From contig NZ_FCOE02000009.1 of NCBI RefSeq assembly GCF_001544915.2, forward strand, positions 222,414 to 286,413: 64,000 nucleotides of DNA, written 5' to 3'. Below are positions 1 through 8,883 of this stretch, in pieces. The DNA comes from Caballeronia pedi. GTDB lineage: Bacteria; Pseudomonadota; Gammaproteobacteria; Burkholderiales; Burkholderiaceae. Both the position numbers and the translations under genes were made by a program. Below the pieces are notes generated by a model. The model had not been told where the DNA came from. It saw nothing but the letters and a program-made list of their open reading frames with translations, and did not search any database. Each line of letters begins with the position of its first letter. Within the stretch, counting starts at the first letter, position 1.

Positions 1-799
1 CGAGACCCGCGCGCTCGTTGCGATCGCACTTCGTGAGCATGTAACCGAAAATCGCCAGGATCGCGACGCCTGCCGTATAGACACACGCGACGGCCACCTC
101 TTTGTGCTCCAGGATGAACACCGTCGATGCCGCCAGCGCCACGCCGCCCGCCGCGACCACGAACGCGTGCTTCCAGCGGATCGGCTCGTCATCCGGCGCG
201 GAGCCGACGCGCGCGAGCGTCTCGCGCATCATCGCGAAATTGAGCAGGCCGAGCACCATGCCGCCGCAACATACGGCGAACGCCGCGTGCCAGCCCCAGT
301 GATCCTTGATCCACGGCGTCGCCAGCATCGAGAAGGTCGAGCCGATATTCACCGCCATGTAATAGATGGTGAACGCGCTGTCGATGCGCGAATCATCGCC
401 CTCGTAGATGCGCCGCACGAGATTCGCCGCGTTGGACTTGAAAAGCCCGTTGCCGACGACGATCACGCCCAGCGACGCGTACATGAACCCGAGCGTGTCG
501 ATCGGCAGCGCGAGCATCAGGTAACCCAGCGCGAGCACGATCGCGCCCGCGGTCATGGTGCGGCGCGCGCCGAGCACCTTGTCGCCGATCCAGCCGCCGA
601 TCGACGGCGCGGAAAACACCAGCGCGGTGAAGGCGCCCCAGGTCAGATTGGCGTGCTCGTCGGTGAAGCCGATTTTGTCGACCATGAACAGCACGAGCAG
701 CGCAGCCATGCCGTAATAACCGAAACGCTCCCACATTTCGATCAGAAAGACGGTCGTGAACGAGCGCGTCTGCGAGGGGCCGGACGGGTGAGTAAGCAT
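1..799 (-). CDS. POT/PTR2-family peptide MFS transporter (3' end cut by window)
   Basis: Proton-coupled oligopeptide symporter of the inner membrane. About 266 N-terminal residues are present; the C-terminal half runs off the window. The family signature ExxERFxYYG is visible near residues 21-30 (EMWERFGYYG), followed by hydrophobic helices and a loop GGWIGDKVLGARR typical of the MFS cytoplasmic loop 2-3. The start MLTHPSG was chosen because it lies just before the signature, as in DtpA/DtpD-type proteins. Di- or tripeptides are the expected substrates from family knowledge; specificity cannot be read here. It is a single gene, reading away from the neighbouring LysE gene. Confidence 0.88.
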   Translation of the reverse strand, partial: MLTHPSGPSQTRSFTTVFLIEMWERFGYYGMAALLVLFMVDKIGFTDEHANLTWGAFTALVFSAPSIGGWIGDKVLGARRTMTAGAIVLALGYLMLALPIDTLGFMYASLGVIVVGNGLFKSNAANLVRRIYEGDDSRIDSAFTIYYMAVNIGSTFSMLATPWIKDHWGWHAAFAVCCGGMVLGLLNFAMMRETLARVGSAPDDEPIRWKHAFVVAAGGVALAASTVFILEHKEVAVACVYTAGVAILAIFGYMLTKCDRNERAGL

Positions 800-939
800 C
801 GAAGAAGATCCTTCAAACAGCGATAAGCGGACCGGCGCCATCGAAGCGCCGATCACCTGCGATAAAACCGGCGGGATTATCGCAAATTACGGCCAGTCGT
901 CTGTTTTATGGCAGCAAATGATGCCAATAGTCATGTTCC

Positions 940-1572
940 CTAGGTCGCCGGCCGGCGTACGAAAGCCAGCATGACGCCGAAGCCGATCATGAGCGCACCA
1001 CTCACGCGATTGAACCAGGTGAACCCGCGCGCACCGCGCGAGAGCGTGCCCAGACGCGCGCCCAGTGCCGCATAGATGACGATCGCCACGAGTTCGAGCA
1101 GCAGGAACGTCACGCCGAGAATCGCGAAGCTCGTCGCGTATGCGCCTCGATCGACGAATTGCGGGAAAAACGCCGTGAAGACGAGTATCGCCTTCGGATT
1201 GCCCGCGGCGACCCAGAATTCCTGCTTGGTGAGCCGCGCGAGACTCACCGGGCCGCGCGCCACGCCCTCTTCTCTCTCGACGAGCGACGGCCCCGAGCGG
1301 ATCAGCTTCACGCCGATCCAGACGAGATAGGCGGCGCCAGCGAGCTTGATCGCCGTGAAGAGCGTCTGCGACGCGAGCAGCAACGCACCGAGCCCGAGGC
1401 CCGCGATGGCGATCATGATCGCGAACGCGACGATCCGTCCGGACGACGCCAGCACCGATGCGCGCACGCCATCACGCGCGCCGTTCGACAGCGACAGCAC
1501 GTTGTTCGGCCCAAAGGCCATGTTGATGGCGAAACACGCGGGGAGAAAAAGCGCGAAGGTCTGAAGCGACAT
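940..1572 (-). CDS. LysE/RhtB-family amino-acid exporter
   Basis: A 210-residue inner-membrane protein with about six hydrophobic helices, the usual LysE-superfamily length. The N-terminal GPNNVLSLSNG corresponds to the conserved G-P-x-N region after helix 1, and KLAGAAYLVWIGVKLIRSG is the characteristic helix 2-3 block. Members export amino acids or homoserine lactones; the substrate here is unknown. It is monocistronic, between the POT transporter and the porin, all on the minus strand with gaps too large for a tight operon. Confidence 0.9.
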   Translation of the reverse strand: MSLQTFALFLPACFAINMAFGPNNVLSLSNGARDGVRASVLASSGRIVAFAIMIAIAGLGLGALLLASQTLFTAIKLAGAAYLVWIGVKLIRSGPSLVEREEGVARGPVSLARLTKQEFWVAAGNPKAILVFTAFFPQFVDRGAYATSFAILGVTFLLLELVAIVIYAALGARLGTLSRGARGFTWFNRVSGALMIGFGVMLAFVRRPAT

Positions 1573-1638
1573 GGCACACCTGCGAACCAGCGGAAGCGAG
1601 ACCGCTAAGTTAGCACGCGTGCCGCGTCCTCAAAAGCG

Positions 1639-2805
1639 TTAGAAGCGATGACGGATGCCCGTGCTCAGCATCAGCTGATTGCGGCCGCTCGACGGATCGT
1701 TGGTGTTGATTACCGCCGGCGCGCCCGACGACGCGCGTTGATAGATCGACTCCAGATAGACATCCGTGCGCTTGGAGAGCAGATAGTCCACTTGCAGCGC
1801 GCCTTCGTGCCAGTGCGCGCCGCCACCGTTGGTGTACACGTACATGCCCGCGAGCTGGATGGCCGGTGTCAGCTTGTAGATGCCGTTGATCTCGTAGTTG
1901 TTGAGCCCGAGCGAGGGCTGCAGGTCGCCGGTGTCGGCATCGGTGACGCCGGAGTTGATCGCGCGGGAGAACGCGCCGCTCAAGGTGAAGTCGCCGATCT
2001 CGTAGCTCATGCCGACGCCGAAGGTGTTCTGCTGCTGCACGTTCGCGTTGAAGACGGTGTTCGACGAGCCGGGCAGCGTGAGCGAGTCGTACGCGCCGCT
2101 CGTCGTGTTGCCGCGCCCGTTGTTGTGCAGGTACGCCGCACCCGCATTGAAGGAGCCCGCCGAGTAGTTCGCCCCGACGCTATATGCGCGGTTGTTCGAG
2201 AACGCGCCCGCCTGGTTGGAAAACGCGTATAGGCCGCCAAAGCTGAAGCCGCCATAGGTTGCGCTCGTGTACTTGATGGAGTTCGAGGCGAGGAACGAAT
2301 TGTTGGCGTTGTCGTTGTCGAACACGTGCGCGAACGCGGTGCCGCCCGTGTTGCCGGTCAGCGTGAAGGTCTGGAAATAATCGTGGATCGAATCGTACTG
2401 GTGACCGAAGGTGACCGTGCCGAGCGTCTCGGTGCCGATGCCGACGTATGCCGGATGATCGTTGAAGCCTTCGCCTGTGGCGACTGAGAAGCCGCGCTCG
2501 AGCCGGAAGATCGCGCGCGCGCCGCCGCCCAGATCTTCGGTGCCTTGCAAGCCCCAGTAGCTGCCGTCGATCGTGCCCGACGTCAGCCGATATTGCGAAT
2601 GGCCGCCCACGTTGTTGACATACGCGATGCCGGCGTCGAGTTCGCCGTAAAGCTGCACGGAACTCTGCGCCCAGGCCGCCGCCGGGATACCGCCGAGCGC
2701 CGCGCATACCATCGAAAGCGCCAGCCGGCGCGCGTCGGGCGCGGCGACTTGGCCGCTCGCGGAGCTCATCGACGCAGCGCGGCGCGTTTTCGGGCGAATC
2801 GGCAT
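1639..2805 (-). CDS. Gram-negative general porin (Burkholderia OmpC-like)
   Basis: Outer-membrane trimeric diffusion channel. The start at 2805 was chosen because GGAGA lies 5 bases upstream and the protein then begins with a basic segment and a signal peptide ending AAAWA before QSSVQLYGELDAG, the standard mature porin N-terminus. A longer upstream ORF extension lacks this support. At 388 aa it has the usual length for beta-proteobacterial 16-strand porins, with alternating strand patterns and a terminal aromatic residue (RHRF), the outer-membrane assembly signal. It stands alone, without a regulator nearby. Confidence 0.93.
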   Translation of the reverse strand: MPIRPKTRRAASMSSASGQVAAPDARRLALSMVCAALGGIPAAAWAQSSVQLYGELDAGIAYVNNVGGHSQYRLTSGTIDGSYWGLQGTEDLGGGARAIFRLERGFSVATGEGFNDHPAYVGIGTETLGTVTFGHQYDSIHDYFQTFTLTGNTGGTAFAHVFDNDNANNSFLASNSIKYTSATYGGFSFGGLYAFSNQAGAFSNNRAYSVGANYSAGSFNAGAAYLHNNGRGNTTSGAYDSLTLPGSSNTVFNANVQQQNTFGVGMSYEIGDFTLSGAFSRAINSGVTDADTGDLQPSLGLNNYEINGIYKLTPAIQLAGMYVYTNGGGAHWHEGALQVDYLLSKRTDVYLESIYQRASSGAPAVINTNDPSSGRNQLMLSTGIRHRF

Positions 2806-3023
2806 GGCAGTCTCCAGTGATTCAGGACTTAAAGGATTGTCAGTTTTGTGAAGGAGCTTGTCAGTCAAAAAAACGCGCCCGCGTGCATCTGTGTCCTGGA
2901 ACCAACGAACGACCGTTTGCCACACGCTTTCATCTTGCCGGGATGGCGCAATTCAGCGTAGCCGGCGTGCCGCCGGAGTTGCCGATAGAATCGACTCGAC
3001 TTCAGCCAACCCGACCACGCACC

Positions 3024-3767
3024 ATGTCCCATAAGACTCGCGCCATTCTCACCGGCCACACGCGCGGACTCGGCGCCGCACTCGCCGAGCTTCTGCTCGC
3101 TCAGGGCGTCGACGTGCTCGCGATCTCGCGACAGCGCAACGACGAACTCGCCGCGCGCCATCCCGGCAAACTGCAGGAGATCGAACTGGATCTCGCCGAT
3201 CTGCACAAACTCACCGAATGGCTGTCGGGCGACGCCCTGCCGCGCTTCGTCGCCGGCGCGGAGCGCGTGCTCCTGATCAACAACGCGGGAATGCTCGCGC
3301 CGGTCGGCAGTCTCGCGACTCAGGAGGCCGCCACCGTCGTGCGCGCAGTCAGCCTGAACGTAGCTGCTCCGATGACGCTCGCGGCCGCGGTCGTCCAGGC
3401 AAGCGAACAGGCGGCCGACACGCGCATCGTTCATATTTCCAGCGGCGCGGCACGCAGCGCCTACCCCGGATGGAGCGTTTACTGCGCGACCAAGGCGGCG
3501 CTCGATCATCACGCGCGCGCGGTCGCGCTCGACGGCCATCGCGCGCTGCGCATCGCGAGCGTCGCGCCGGGCGTCGTGGACACCGACATGCAGGCGGAAA
3601 TCCGCGGCACGGACCCCGAACGCTTCCCGATGCGCGAACGCTTCGAGGCGCTCAAGCGCGACGGCCAGCTCTCGACGCCGGAAGCGTCGGCGCGCAAGGT
3701 GATCGACCATTTGTTGAGCGACGCGTTCGGTGACACGCCGACCGTGGATGTGCGCGATTTGAAGTAA
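3024..3767 (+). CDS. Short-chain dehydrogenase/reductase (SDR)
   Basis: Classical SDR of 247 aa. It has a Rossmann cofactor motif LTGHTRGLG at residues 9-17 (TGxxxGxG), the NNAG structural motif, a serine in ISSGAA, and YCATK as the catalytic YxxxK. The C-terminal part (VAPGVVDTDMQ) resembles sepiapterin-reductase-like SDRs. The start MSHKTR was preferred over a longer in-frame extension because it sits directly before the first beta strand. Cofactor and substrate are unknown. It is convergent with the downstream RNase H-like gene and is not a close paralogue of the four island SDRs. Confidence 0.88.
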   Translation: MSHKTRAILTGHTRGLGAALAELLLAQGVDVLAISRQRNDELAARHPGKLQEIELDLADLHKLTEWLSGDALPRFVAGAERVLLINNAGMLAPVGSLATQEAATVVRAVSLNVAAPMTLAAAVVQASEQAADTRIVHISSGAARSAYPGWSVYCATKAALDHHARAVALDGHRALRIASVAPGVVDTDMQAEIRGTDPERFPMRERFEALKRDGQLSTPEASARKVIDHLLSDAFGDTPTVDVRDLK

Positions 3768-3818
3768 TTATGGAATTCGGCGGCTTATGACTTGCTTATG
3801 GCTCGCCCGAGCCGCCGC

Positions 3819-4499
3819 TCACGCGGCTGCGGCCGTCGCGCGCGCCGAGCCGAGCGCATCGCGCGAAAGCGCGTCCGCACGGAGGTTGCGCGCACGCGGA
3901 ATCCACTGGAGCCGTACATCGCCGATCTGCGCGATGAGCGCGCGGACGCGCGCCGCGTGATGCGTGAGCGACGCGATGGTCGCGCCATCCGGCGAATTCA
4001 CGTCGTCGATGACGACGCGGCTGTCGCCATGGATCACGAGGTCGACGGCGCCTTCGCGCGACGCTGCTTCGAGCACCGCGATAAGCGCGAGATATTCCGC
4101 CGCGCTGCTGTCGCCCACGCCTGATGCGTTGCTGATCTCGAACGTCTCGCCGGCCGGCCCGATCAGCACGCCGCCGATGCCCAGCCGTCCGGGATTCGGC
4201 AGCGCGGAGCCGTCGAACCAGCCGCGCCATCCGCCTGTTTCGACCTGAACCTTGCGCTGCTTCGCCTGATTCGCCCGCTCGGCGCGGCGCGTCTCGCGCG
4301 AGCGCATCGACTCGGCGTTGCGGGTTTGCGCGGCGCGGCGCGCATCGACGAGATCACGCAAGCTTTGCTCGCCCGCCGCCTTTTCGAGTGTCCTGACGAG
4401 CGCCGCGTGCTCGGAGATCGCAGCGCCTCTGGCAAGCCGGCGGCTTTGCATGCGTTCTTTTCTGTACGCAACGGCAAGCAATTCCTCGAAAGCGATCAT
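3819..4499 (-). CDS. RNase HI-like (reverse transcriptase-like) protein
   Basis: 226 aa with an N-terminal helical, Arg/Glu-rich region (residues 1-85) and a C-terminal RNase H fold. The acidic active-site set is visible in order: Asp in WFDGSALPNPG, Glu in AAEYLAL, Asp in IHGDSRVVID and Asp in NLRADALSRDAL. It therefore probably cleaves RNA in RNA/DNA hybrids. The start MIAFEELLAVAYRKER was preferred to an upstream one because the extra 27 residues look non-coding. The N-terminal extension is unlike classical RnhA, which it does not closely resemble outside the active site. Confidence 0.8.
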   Translation of the reverse strand: MIAFEELLAVAYRKERMQSRRLARGAAISEHAALVRTLEKAAGEQSLRDLVDARRAAQTRNAESMRSRETRRAERANQAKQRKVQVETGGWRGWFDGSALPNPGRLGIGGVLIGPAGETFEISNASGVGDSSAAEYLALIAVLEAASREGAVDLVIHGDSRVVIDDVNSPDGATIASLTHHAARVRALIAQIGDVRLQWIPRARNLRADALSRDALGSARATAAAA

Positions 4500-4612
4500 G
4501 GGCAGCGAACGGATTGGACGATGCCCGAGCTTAGCAGACGCGCATGACGCTTCATGGGTACGCCCGTTGCTGATAAACACGCGTGCACGGCAACGACTTC
4601 AAGGAGCGGATC

Positions 4613-5119
4613 ATGAGTCAATCGATGGAGCAGTCTTCGGACGGCGCGAAAATCGTCGGCAAGGGTGCGGCGACGGCGGCGGGCCCTGGTCCCGACGTGA
4701 TGGCCGCGAGCACGCTCGACGGCAATTCGGTGATCAGCAGCGACGGTCACGACGTCGGCTCGCTCAAGGAAATCATGCTTGACGTGACGAGCGGACGCAT
4801 TGCGTATGCGGTGTTGTCGAGCGGCGGTTTTCTCGGCATCGGCGACAAGTTGCTCGCGGTGCCGTGGAGCGCGCTCACGCTCGATACCGACAATCGCTGC
4901 TTCCGGCTCGACGCGACCGCAGAACAGGTGCGCAACTCGCCGGGATTCGACAAGGACGCGTGGCCGTCGATGGCGGATCGTGTCTGGGCCAGCACGGTGC
5001 ATCAGCACTACGGACGCGAGCCGTATTGGTCGAACGACCGCGCGAGCGATATCGGCCGGACCGGCGCGATTCCGCCGGGAGGTGTGGACGCGCCCGAAGC
5101 GGGTGGCGTAAAGCTATAA
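4613..5119 (+). CDS. PRC-barrel domain protein
   Basis: 168 aa. Residues about 38-110 (VISSDGHDVGSLKEIMLDV ... FLGIGDKLLAVPWSAL) form a PRC-barrel, a small beta-barrel found in photosynthetic reaction centre H subunits, RimM and many stress-linked soluble proteins. AAGGAG lies 7 bases before the chosen ATG. There is no signal peptide or membrane segment. Family members of this type are often stress-inducible in Burkholderiaceae; the precise role is unknown. It is transcribed divergently from the RNase H-like gene. Confidence 0.85.
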   Translation: MSQSMEQSSDGAKIVGKGAATAAGPGPDVMAASTLDGNSVISSDGHDVGSLKEIMLDVTSGRIAYAVLSSGGFLGIGDKLLAVPWSALTLDTDNRCFRLDATAEQVRNSPGFDKDAWPSMADRVWASTVHQHYGREPYWSNDRASDIGRTGAIPPGGVDAPEAGGVKL

Positions 5120-5157
5120 CAAAAATTTGCGGCGCGTCCGCTCAGTCGCGCGGACGC
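5113..5157 (-). terminator. Possible intrinsic terminator of the 80-aa gene
   Basis: The 7 bp arms GCGTCCG (5134-5140) and CGGACGC (5151-5157) form a hairpin with a 10-base loop. On the minus strand a T-rich tract follows (5122-5128). The hairpin overlaps the stop codon of the 80-aa gene. It could also act on PRC-barrel transcripts, but there is no T-run on that strand. Confidence 0.4.
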
Positions 5158-5384
5158 TCTCCGACCTGAACGTCGACGCCTTCGGTCTCGCCCATCAGCG
5201 CGCGCAGGACGTCGCCCGCGAAGTCCTCGATGGCAAAGTGCCATTCGAGCGAGCCGACCGGGAAGTCGTTGGGATTGCACTTGCCCTGCGCACGGCGAAT
5301 CGCACCGACCGAGAGACTCAGCGCGCGTGCGTGCTGAAAGTGCGGATCGTCCGAGTCGAGGGACGGGAATTGATCGTTATCCAT
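5142..5384 (-). CDS. Conserved small hypothetical protein
   Basis: 80 aa starting MDNDQFPSLDSDD; a longer in-frame extension upstream is Arg-rich and unlikely to be coding. It is acidic, soluble and has no recognised domain. The segment GKCNPNDFPVGSLEWHFAIED is the most structured-looking part. It is convergent with the PRC-barrel gene. A GC-rich hairpin followed by a T-run on this strand overlaps the stop codon and may terminate it. Function unknown. Confidence 0.6.
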   Translation of the reverse strand: MDNDQFPSLDSDDPHFQHARALSLSVGAIRRAQGKCNPNDFPVGSLEWHFAIEDFAGDVLRALMGETEGVDVQVGERPRD

Positions 5385-5468
5385 GACATCCTTAACGGTC
5401 CCGGCCGACGAAACTTTAGGCCTGCTTCGAACGCGCAATCGTTTGCGCGCATTCGCGCTTTTTAGCCC

Positions 5469-5693
5469 ATGCAACCCTATCGAAATCTCGCCGGCAATTC
5501 GGGCGTCGAAGCATTCGACATCCTGCGCGACGGCATCAAGGTGCGCTTCGTCAATGGCGGGACATACTTGTATGACTATCGCGTGCCCGGTCGCACGCGC
5601 GTCGAGGAAATGAAGCAGCTTGCCCGCGCCGGACGCGGGCTTAGTACCTATATCGCGAAGTTCGGAGCGGAGTATGCCGAAAAAATCGACTAG
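5469..5693 (+). CDS. KTSC-like small protein
   Basis: 74 aa. The core VRFVNGGTYLYDYRVPGRTRVEEMKQLARAGRGLSTYI matches the pattern of the KTSC domain (F-x-G-x-x-Y-x-Y-x-x-V-P, then G-x-x-x-x-x-I). KTSC proteins are small and often linked to RNA-binding or phage proteins, but their biochemical role is unclear. The start is at MQPYRNLAG. It is divergent from the 80-aa gene. Confidence 0.7.
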   Translation: MQPYRNLAGNSGVEAFDILRDGIKVRFVNGGTYLYDYRVPGRTRVEEMKQLARAGRGLSTYIAKFGAEYAEKID

Positions 5694-5756
5694 CTGCCCG
5701 AAGCGGGATTTTACGCGAGATCGCGACGATTTCTTCGGACGAATGGATACGCCGTC

Positions 5757-6497
5757 TCAGCGCGCTGACGGCAGGTGCGGAACGCTTTCGTTGACCGTGG
5801 TGTTCAGTTGATGAAGCTGGCGCTGCAATTTGTTGAGTTGCGCCTGTGCCGCGACGCGCCGTCCTTCGAGTTGCGCCAGTTCCTTGCGGACTTCCTGCTG
5901 TTTCAATGCAACTTCCTGATCCTGCGTTCCGCCGCGCTGAAGATCGACGCGCACGCGGTCGATCTGTGCTTCGGATTCCGCAATGAGACGTGAAAATTGT
6001 TCGTTTTGCGCTTCGAGATGCGCACGCCGCATTTCGGCGTCGGCAAGACGCATGGCCTGTTCGACGAAATGGCGAAATGCCGGCTCCGCCGCGTCGATAT
6101 CGCCGGCCTTGAGCACGCGCCAGACGGCGTCGTCGTGATACAGCACGGCGTAATAGACCAGTTCGCGCGGATAGAACAGCAGACTCGCCGAGTAGGCAAA
6201 ACTCTGAAACGTGCGGAAGGTCGAGAGCGCACCCTGCTGAACGAGCCATTCGACTTCGGCGAGTTGCGCCGCCTTCAGCGCTTGCTTGGCCGATTGCGGT
6301 GACGAAACCGCAGCGGGGCGCAGTGGCGTTACGCGCGTCGAAGGCGATGGGATTGCCGGGACATCATCGTCCGTGGGCACGTCTTCGGCTTGAATATCGG
6401 GCGCGGGAAAACGGACTGGACCGTTCGACTTTTGACGCACGAGAAACGATGGCGCATTGTCGAGCAAGCTCCCTCTTCTGCTCAGCAGGCTTTTCAC
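5757..6497 (-). CDS. DUF2968 coiled-coil protein
   Basis: 246 aa. Residues 1-65 are low-complexity and Pro/Ser-rich. From about residue 70 comes the DUF2968 core (QLAEVEWLVQQGALSTFRTF, SASLLFYPRELVYYAVLYHDDAVWRVLKAGD). It is followed by about 90 residues of strongly predicted coiled coil rich in Gln, Glu, Arg and Ala. The family is largely restricted to Burkholderiaceae. Most relatives are secreted, but no convincing signal peptide is seen with this start, so the true start may differ or the protein may be cytosolic. Function unknown. Confidence 0.75.
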   Translation of the reverse strand: MKSLLSRRGSLLDNAPSFLVRQKSNGPVRFPAPDIQAEDVPTDDDVPAIPSPSTRVTPLRPAAVSSPQSAKQALKAAQLAEVEWLVQQGALSTFRTFQSFAYSASLLFYPRELVYYAVLYHDDAVWRVLKAGDIDAAEPAFRHFVEQAMRLADAEMRRAHLEAQNEQFSRLIAESEAQIDRVRVDLQRGGTQDQEVALKQQEVRKELAQLEGRRVAAQAQLNKLQRQLHQLNTTVNESVPHLPSAR

Positions 6498-6779
6498 GAT
6501 GGCTCCCTGGCCGGTCTATTTTTCAGGACCCGCCGTCTTGCAGTATGTTGGCGGAAAAACGGGACCGCAACGCGCGCTATTCGAACTTCCTGAATGCAGA
6601 GCCCGATTAATCTGCATGACGAACGACATCGTGTCGTTCTCAATCGAATAAGCTGTTGAATCCAAGTATAGGCGAGACGTCCAGCGATTCAAACGAAGTG
6701 CGCCGCGCCGATAACACGGGAAATTGATACAAAAAATCACGCGGCGCGAATCAAACTCCGCCGCTTGAAACGATGAATG

Positions 6780-7349
6780 TCACGAATGGTGATAAAACGC
6801 CTGAGTGCCGCTGATTCGCATTTTCGCCATCTGGGCCGAGCGTGCTTTCGACATCAACGCGATCATTCGCATGATCCTGATGCCCTGAATGCCGCAGGTG
6901 ACGCCCGGCGTGTTCGCCACGCGTGATTCCAGCGAGCCCATTACACCGTGCAGATCGGCGATCGGCGCGAGCGGGCCGGCATTGACGATCATGGTGGCGA
7001 GCGCCGACGCCGGGCGCGGCACGTCGGCTTCCGGGTGCTCGACGGGAAAAAAATCCACAAAATGAGCCGGCGTTTCAACAGACTGCCGCCCTTCGCTGCG
7101 ATCCCGAAAATATTCGCAAGCCGCTTCGAGATGCGCGACCGGTGTCTGTTCTGCACGCCGAGCAACCGCGGCGCAACGTTGCAGTTTCCAGTTTTCGCGC
7201 TGGCTCGCGAGCGCGATCAAATCCGCGACGCGCGTGCGCAATTCCGTTTCGCGGCGCGCAATCAATGCGCGCACCATATGCGCTTCTTCGCCCGATTGAT
7301 CGGGCAAACGATCGCGCCATTCCAGTAAATCGTTGAGTGTGATCGACAT
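6780..7349 (-). CDS. Hypothetical protein
   Basis: 189 aa, soluble and with no recognised domain. It starts MSITLNDLLEWRDRLPDQ with GGAG upstream in the same sense. The N-terminal half is helical and charged (EAHMVRALIARRETELRTRVADLIAL). The C-terminal half has GIQGIRIMRMIALMSKARSAQMAKMRISG, a Met/Arg-rich amphipathic stretch. Its composition and codon use resemble the neighbouring genes, so it is probably real, but no function can be assigned. Confidence 0.6.
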   Translation of the reverse strand: MSITLNDLLEWRDRLPDQSGEEAHMVRALIARRETELRTRVADLIALASQRENWKLQRCAAVARRAEQTPVAHLEAACEYFRDRSEGRQSVETPAHFVDFFPVEHPEADVPRPASALATMIVNAGPLAPIADLHGVMGSLESRVANTPGVTCGIQGIRIMRMIALMSKARSAQMAKMRISGTQAFYHHS

Positions 7350-7585
7350 GAGAGACTCCGTGGCGTACTGCCTATCGAGCCGGATTCAGGTAGTTCGAGA
7401 TTGTTTGGATCGCGAATTGTAATGGACTGCGTTCCTGATCGCCTGCTCAATATCCTATCTGTTTATCGGTCGTTTAGCCGCATTTCAGACATAAATAAGG
7501 ACAGTCTTAAGCCGGTCGCGCGCGGCACGTTCGATGCTGACAAAGGTGTAAGCGGCGCAACGGCGCCGGACTCAAGGAGACGGAC

Positions 7586-7861
7586 ATGAGAACCACCACC
7601 GTAATCGCTGGCGCGCTCCTCGCGCTTGCCAGCACGGCCGCGCTTTCGCAGGAAATGTCGCGCGATCAACTGATGCAGCGCCAGCAGCAAATGCAGCCCG
7701 GCAAGGGCGAACCCATGCCGGCGCCGCGCGCGGGGGATTCGTCGCAAGGCGGTGTGCAGTCCGGCACATCGGGCAGCGGTACCCTGATGCAGCAGCGCGA
7801 ACAAGGCATGTCGCCGAATCAGGCGCCGACTTCGCCATCGACGGGGACGATCAAGCAATAG
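7586..7861 (+). CDS. Small secreted Gln/Met-rich protein
   Basis: 91 aa with a signal peptide (residues 1-21, cleavage after ALS or ALSQ). The short mature protein is rich in Gln, Met, Gly, Ser and Pro (MSRDQLMQRQQQMQPGKGEP). AAGGAG precedes the ATG by 7 bases. Such low-complexity small periplasmic proteins are common in Burkholderiaceae and mostly uncharacterised. No metal-binding Cys or His cluster is present. Confidence 0.65.
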   Translation: MRTTTVIAGALLALASTAALSQEMSRDQLMQRQQQMQPGKGEPMPAPRAGDSSQGGVQSGTSGSGTLMQQREQGMSPNQAPTSPSTGTIKQ

Positions 7862-7990
7862 CGCGCGGCCCGGGCGAAACGCCGGTGTAAAGCTTCGTCA
7901 CGCACGAAAGTAATCGGATTTCTCCGAGCGTTTTTTACCGCCAAAGCCGCTTAAATTCGGTCCTTCCCTTCTTACAAGAGGCTTAAAACC

Positions 7991-8131
7991 GTGAAGGACC
8001 TGCAAATTTCCGTCGATCCGCACGGCCACGCGACGCTCTCGCCATCCGTTCAAATCAGCGGGCATGCCGCCAACTCCGCACTGCACTATCACGGCGAGAG
8101 TCAGCCCGCTGAATTGTTGATCACGCATTGA
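7991..8131 (+). CDS. Possible 46-aa small protein (GTG start)
   Basis: A GTG-initiated frame of 46 codons beginning VKDLQISVDPHGHATLSPS and ending QPAELLITH, with AGAGG upstream at 7977-7981. It is His-rich in the middle (HAANSALHYHGE). Its TGA overlaps a TTG that could start the next secreted ORF (TTGA overlap), hinting at translational coupling. It has no known homologue that I recognise, so it could be spurious. Confidence 0.35.
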   Translation: MKDLQISVDPHGHATLSPSVQISGHAANSALHYHGESQPAELLITH

Positions 8132-8394
8132 GCGTTCGAACATCAAGCGTTCTATCGATGGCCTTCGCTGCTGTGTTCCTTTCGAGCGGCGCGCCCGCCA
8201 TGGCGAGATACACCGAACACTGGATGTCGCGTGCGGAACTTTCGCGCACCCAGTCGCACGGTGTTGCATCGCGAGAAAGCAACAAGGAACAGACTAAGGC
8301 GCGGACCCCGGCGGTCGCCACGGCAACCGAGGATGACCCCATCGCCGCATTCGCACGCGGGCCGCGTTCGCAAGGCAAAGCGAATCGCCGCTGA
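8128..8394 (+). CDS. Possible small exported protein
   Basis: 88 aa from a TTG at 8128, or 78 aa from ATG 8158. The N-terminus (SSVLSMAFAAVFLSSGAPAMA) looks like a signal peptide cleaved after AMA. The mature part (RYTEHWMSRAELSRTQSH...) is basic and polar. Short exported proteins of this style, often with a DUF4148-like look, are frequent in Burkholderia. The start is uncertain: TTG overlaps the preceding stop and no strong ribosome site precedes the ATG. Confidence 0.45.
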   Translation: MSVRTSSVLSMAFAAVFLSSGAPAMARYTEHWMSRAELSRTQSHGVASRESNKEQTKARTPAVATATEDDPIAAFARGPRSQGKANRR

Positions 8395-8845
8395 CCTTAT
8401 GCCGCCGCGGTCGAAAAGGTATTGGCAGCGTTTTACGCGACTATTCCGATTCCATTTCCGGCTGCATCGACTATCCTTTTGAATGTCGTAAGAGGTGGGT
8501 TGCATGGGCCGCTGCGCCCTGCCATGTGCGAGAGTCCATCGAGCATTATTAGAGGCGCAGTCATACCGTGGCGCCCACTACTCTTACGACATCCCTCCTG
8601 CTTGATCTCCCTCCCCTCCCGTACGCGCGCCCGTCGCCATCGGCTCCATCTCGATTCAGTAGTTATCCGAACTTTCGACGAGTCATGCAAGGTCATGCAA
8701 GCCGTATCGCGCCTGCTTCCAACGCGCTAGGAAAACGATGAAAATTGGCGCGGGTTTGAACTGATCCCAGCGGAGCTTCAAGACAGCGCCGTGCGGAACT
8801 CAACGACGCGCCGCTCACGAGACCCGCCTCGATTTGTCGACGCAG
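8395..8845. other. Intergenic, no gene seen
   Basis: I see no supported gene, RNA or repeat in these 450 bases. The open frames across it (for example 8433-8696 minus) have no family resemblance. This appears to be the last native chromosomal sequence before the island attachment site. Confidence 0.5.
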
Positions 8846-8877
8846 AAAAAAGAAAAGCCCTTGAAGATCAAGGGCTT
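8846..8877 (-). terminator. Intrinsic terminator, probably the original tRNA-Ser terminator
   Basis: A perfect 10 bp stem, AAGCCCTTGA (8855-8864) pairing with 8868-8877 across an AGA loop, is followed on the minus strand by a T-rich tract (8854-8846). It lies just downstream, on the minus strand, of a copy of the tRNA-Ser 3' end (8884-8898), but no tRNA body is attached. The intact tRNA at 61235 has no such terminator after it. The simplest reading is that island insertion separated the tRNA from its terminator. Confidence 0.8.
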
Positions 8878-8883
8878 GGGATT

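Noticed and set aside
104..826. 240-aa plus frame over the POT transporter
   Set aside because: Shadow of the minus-strand transporter, which carries the ExxERFxYYG motif.
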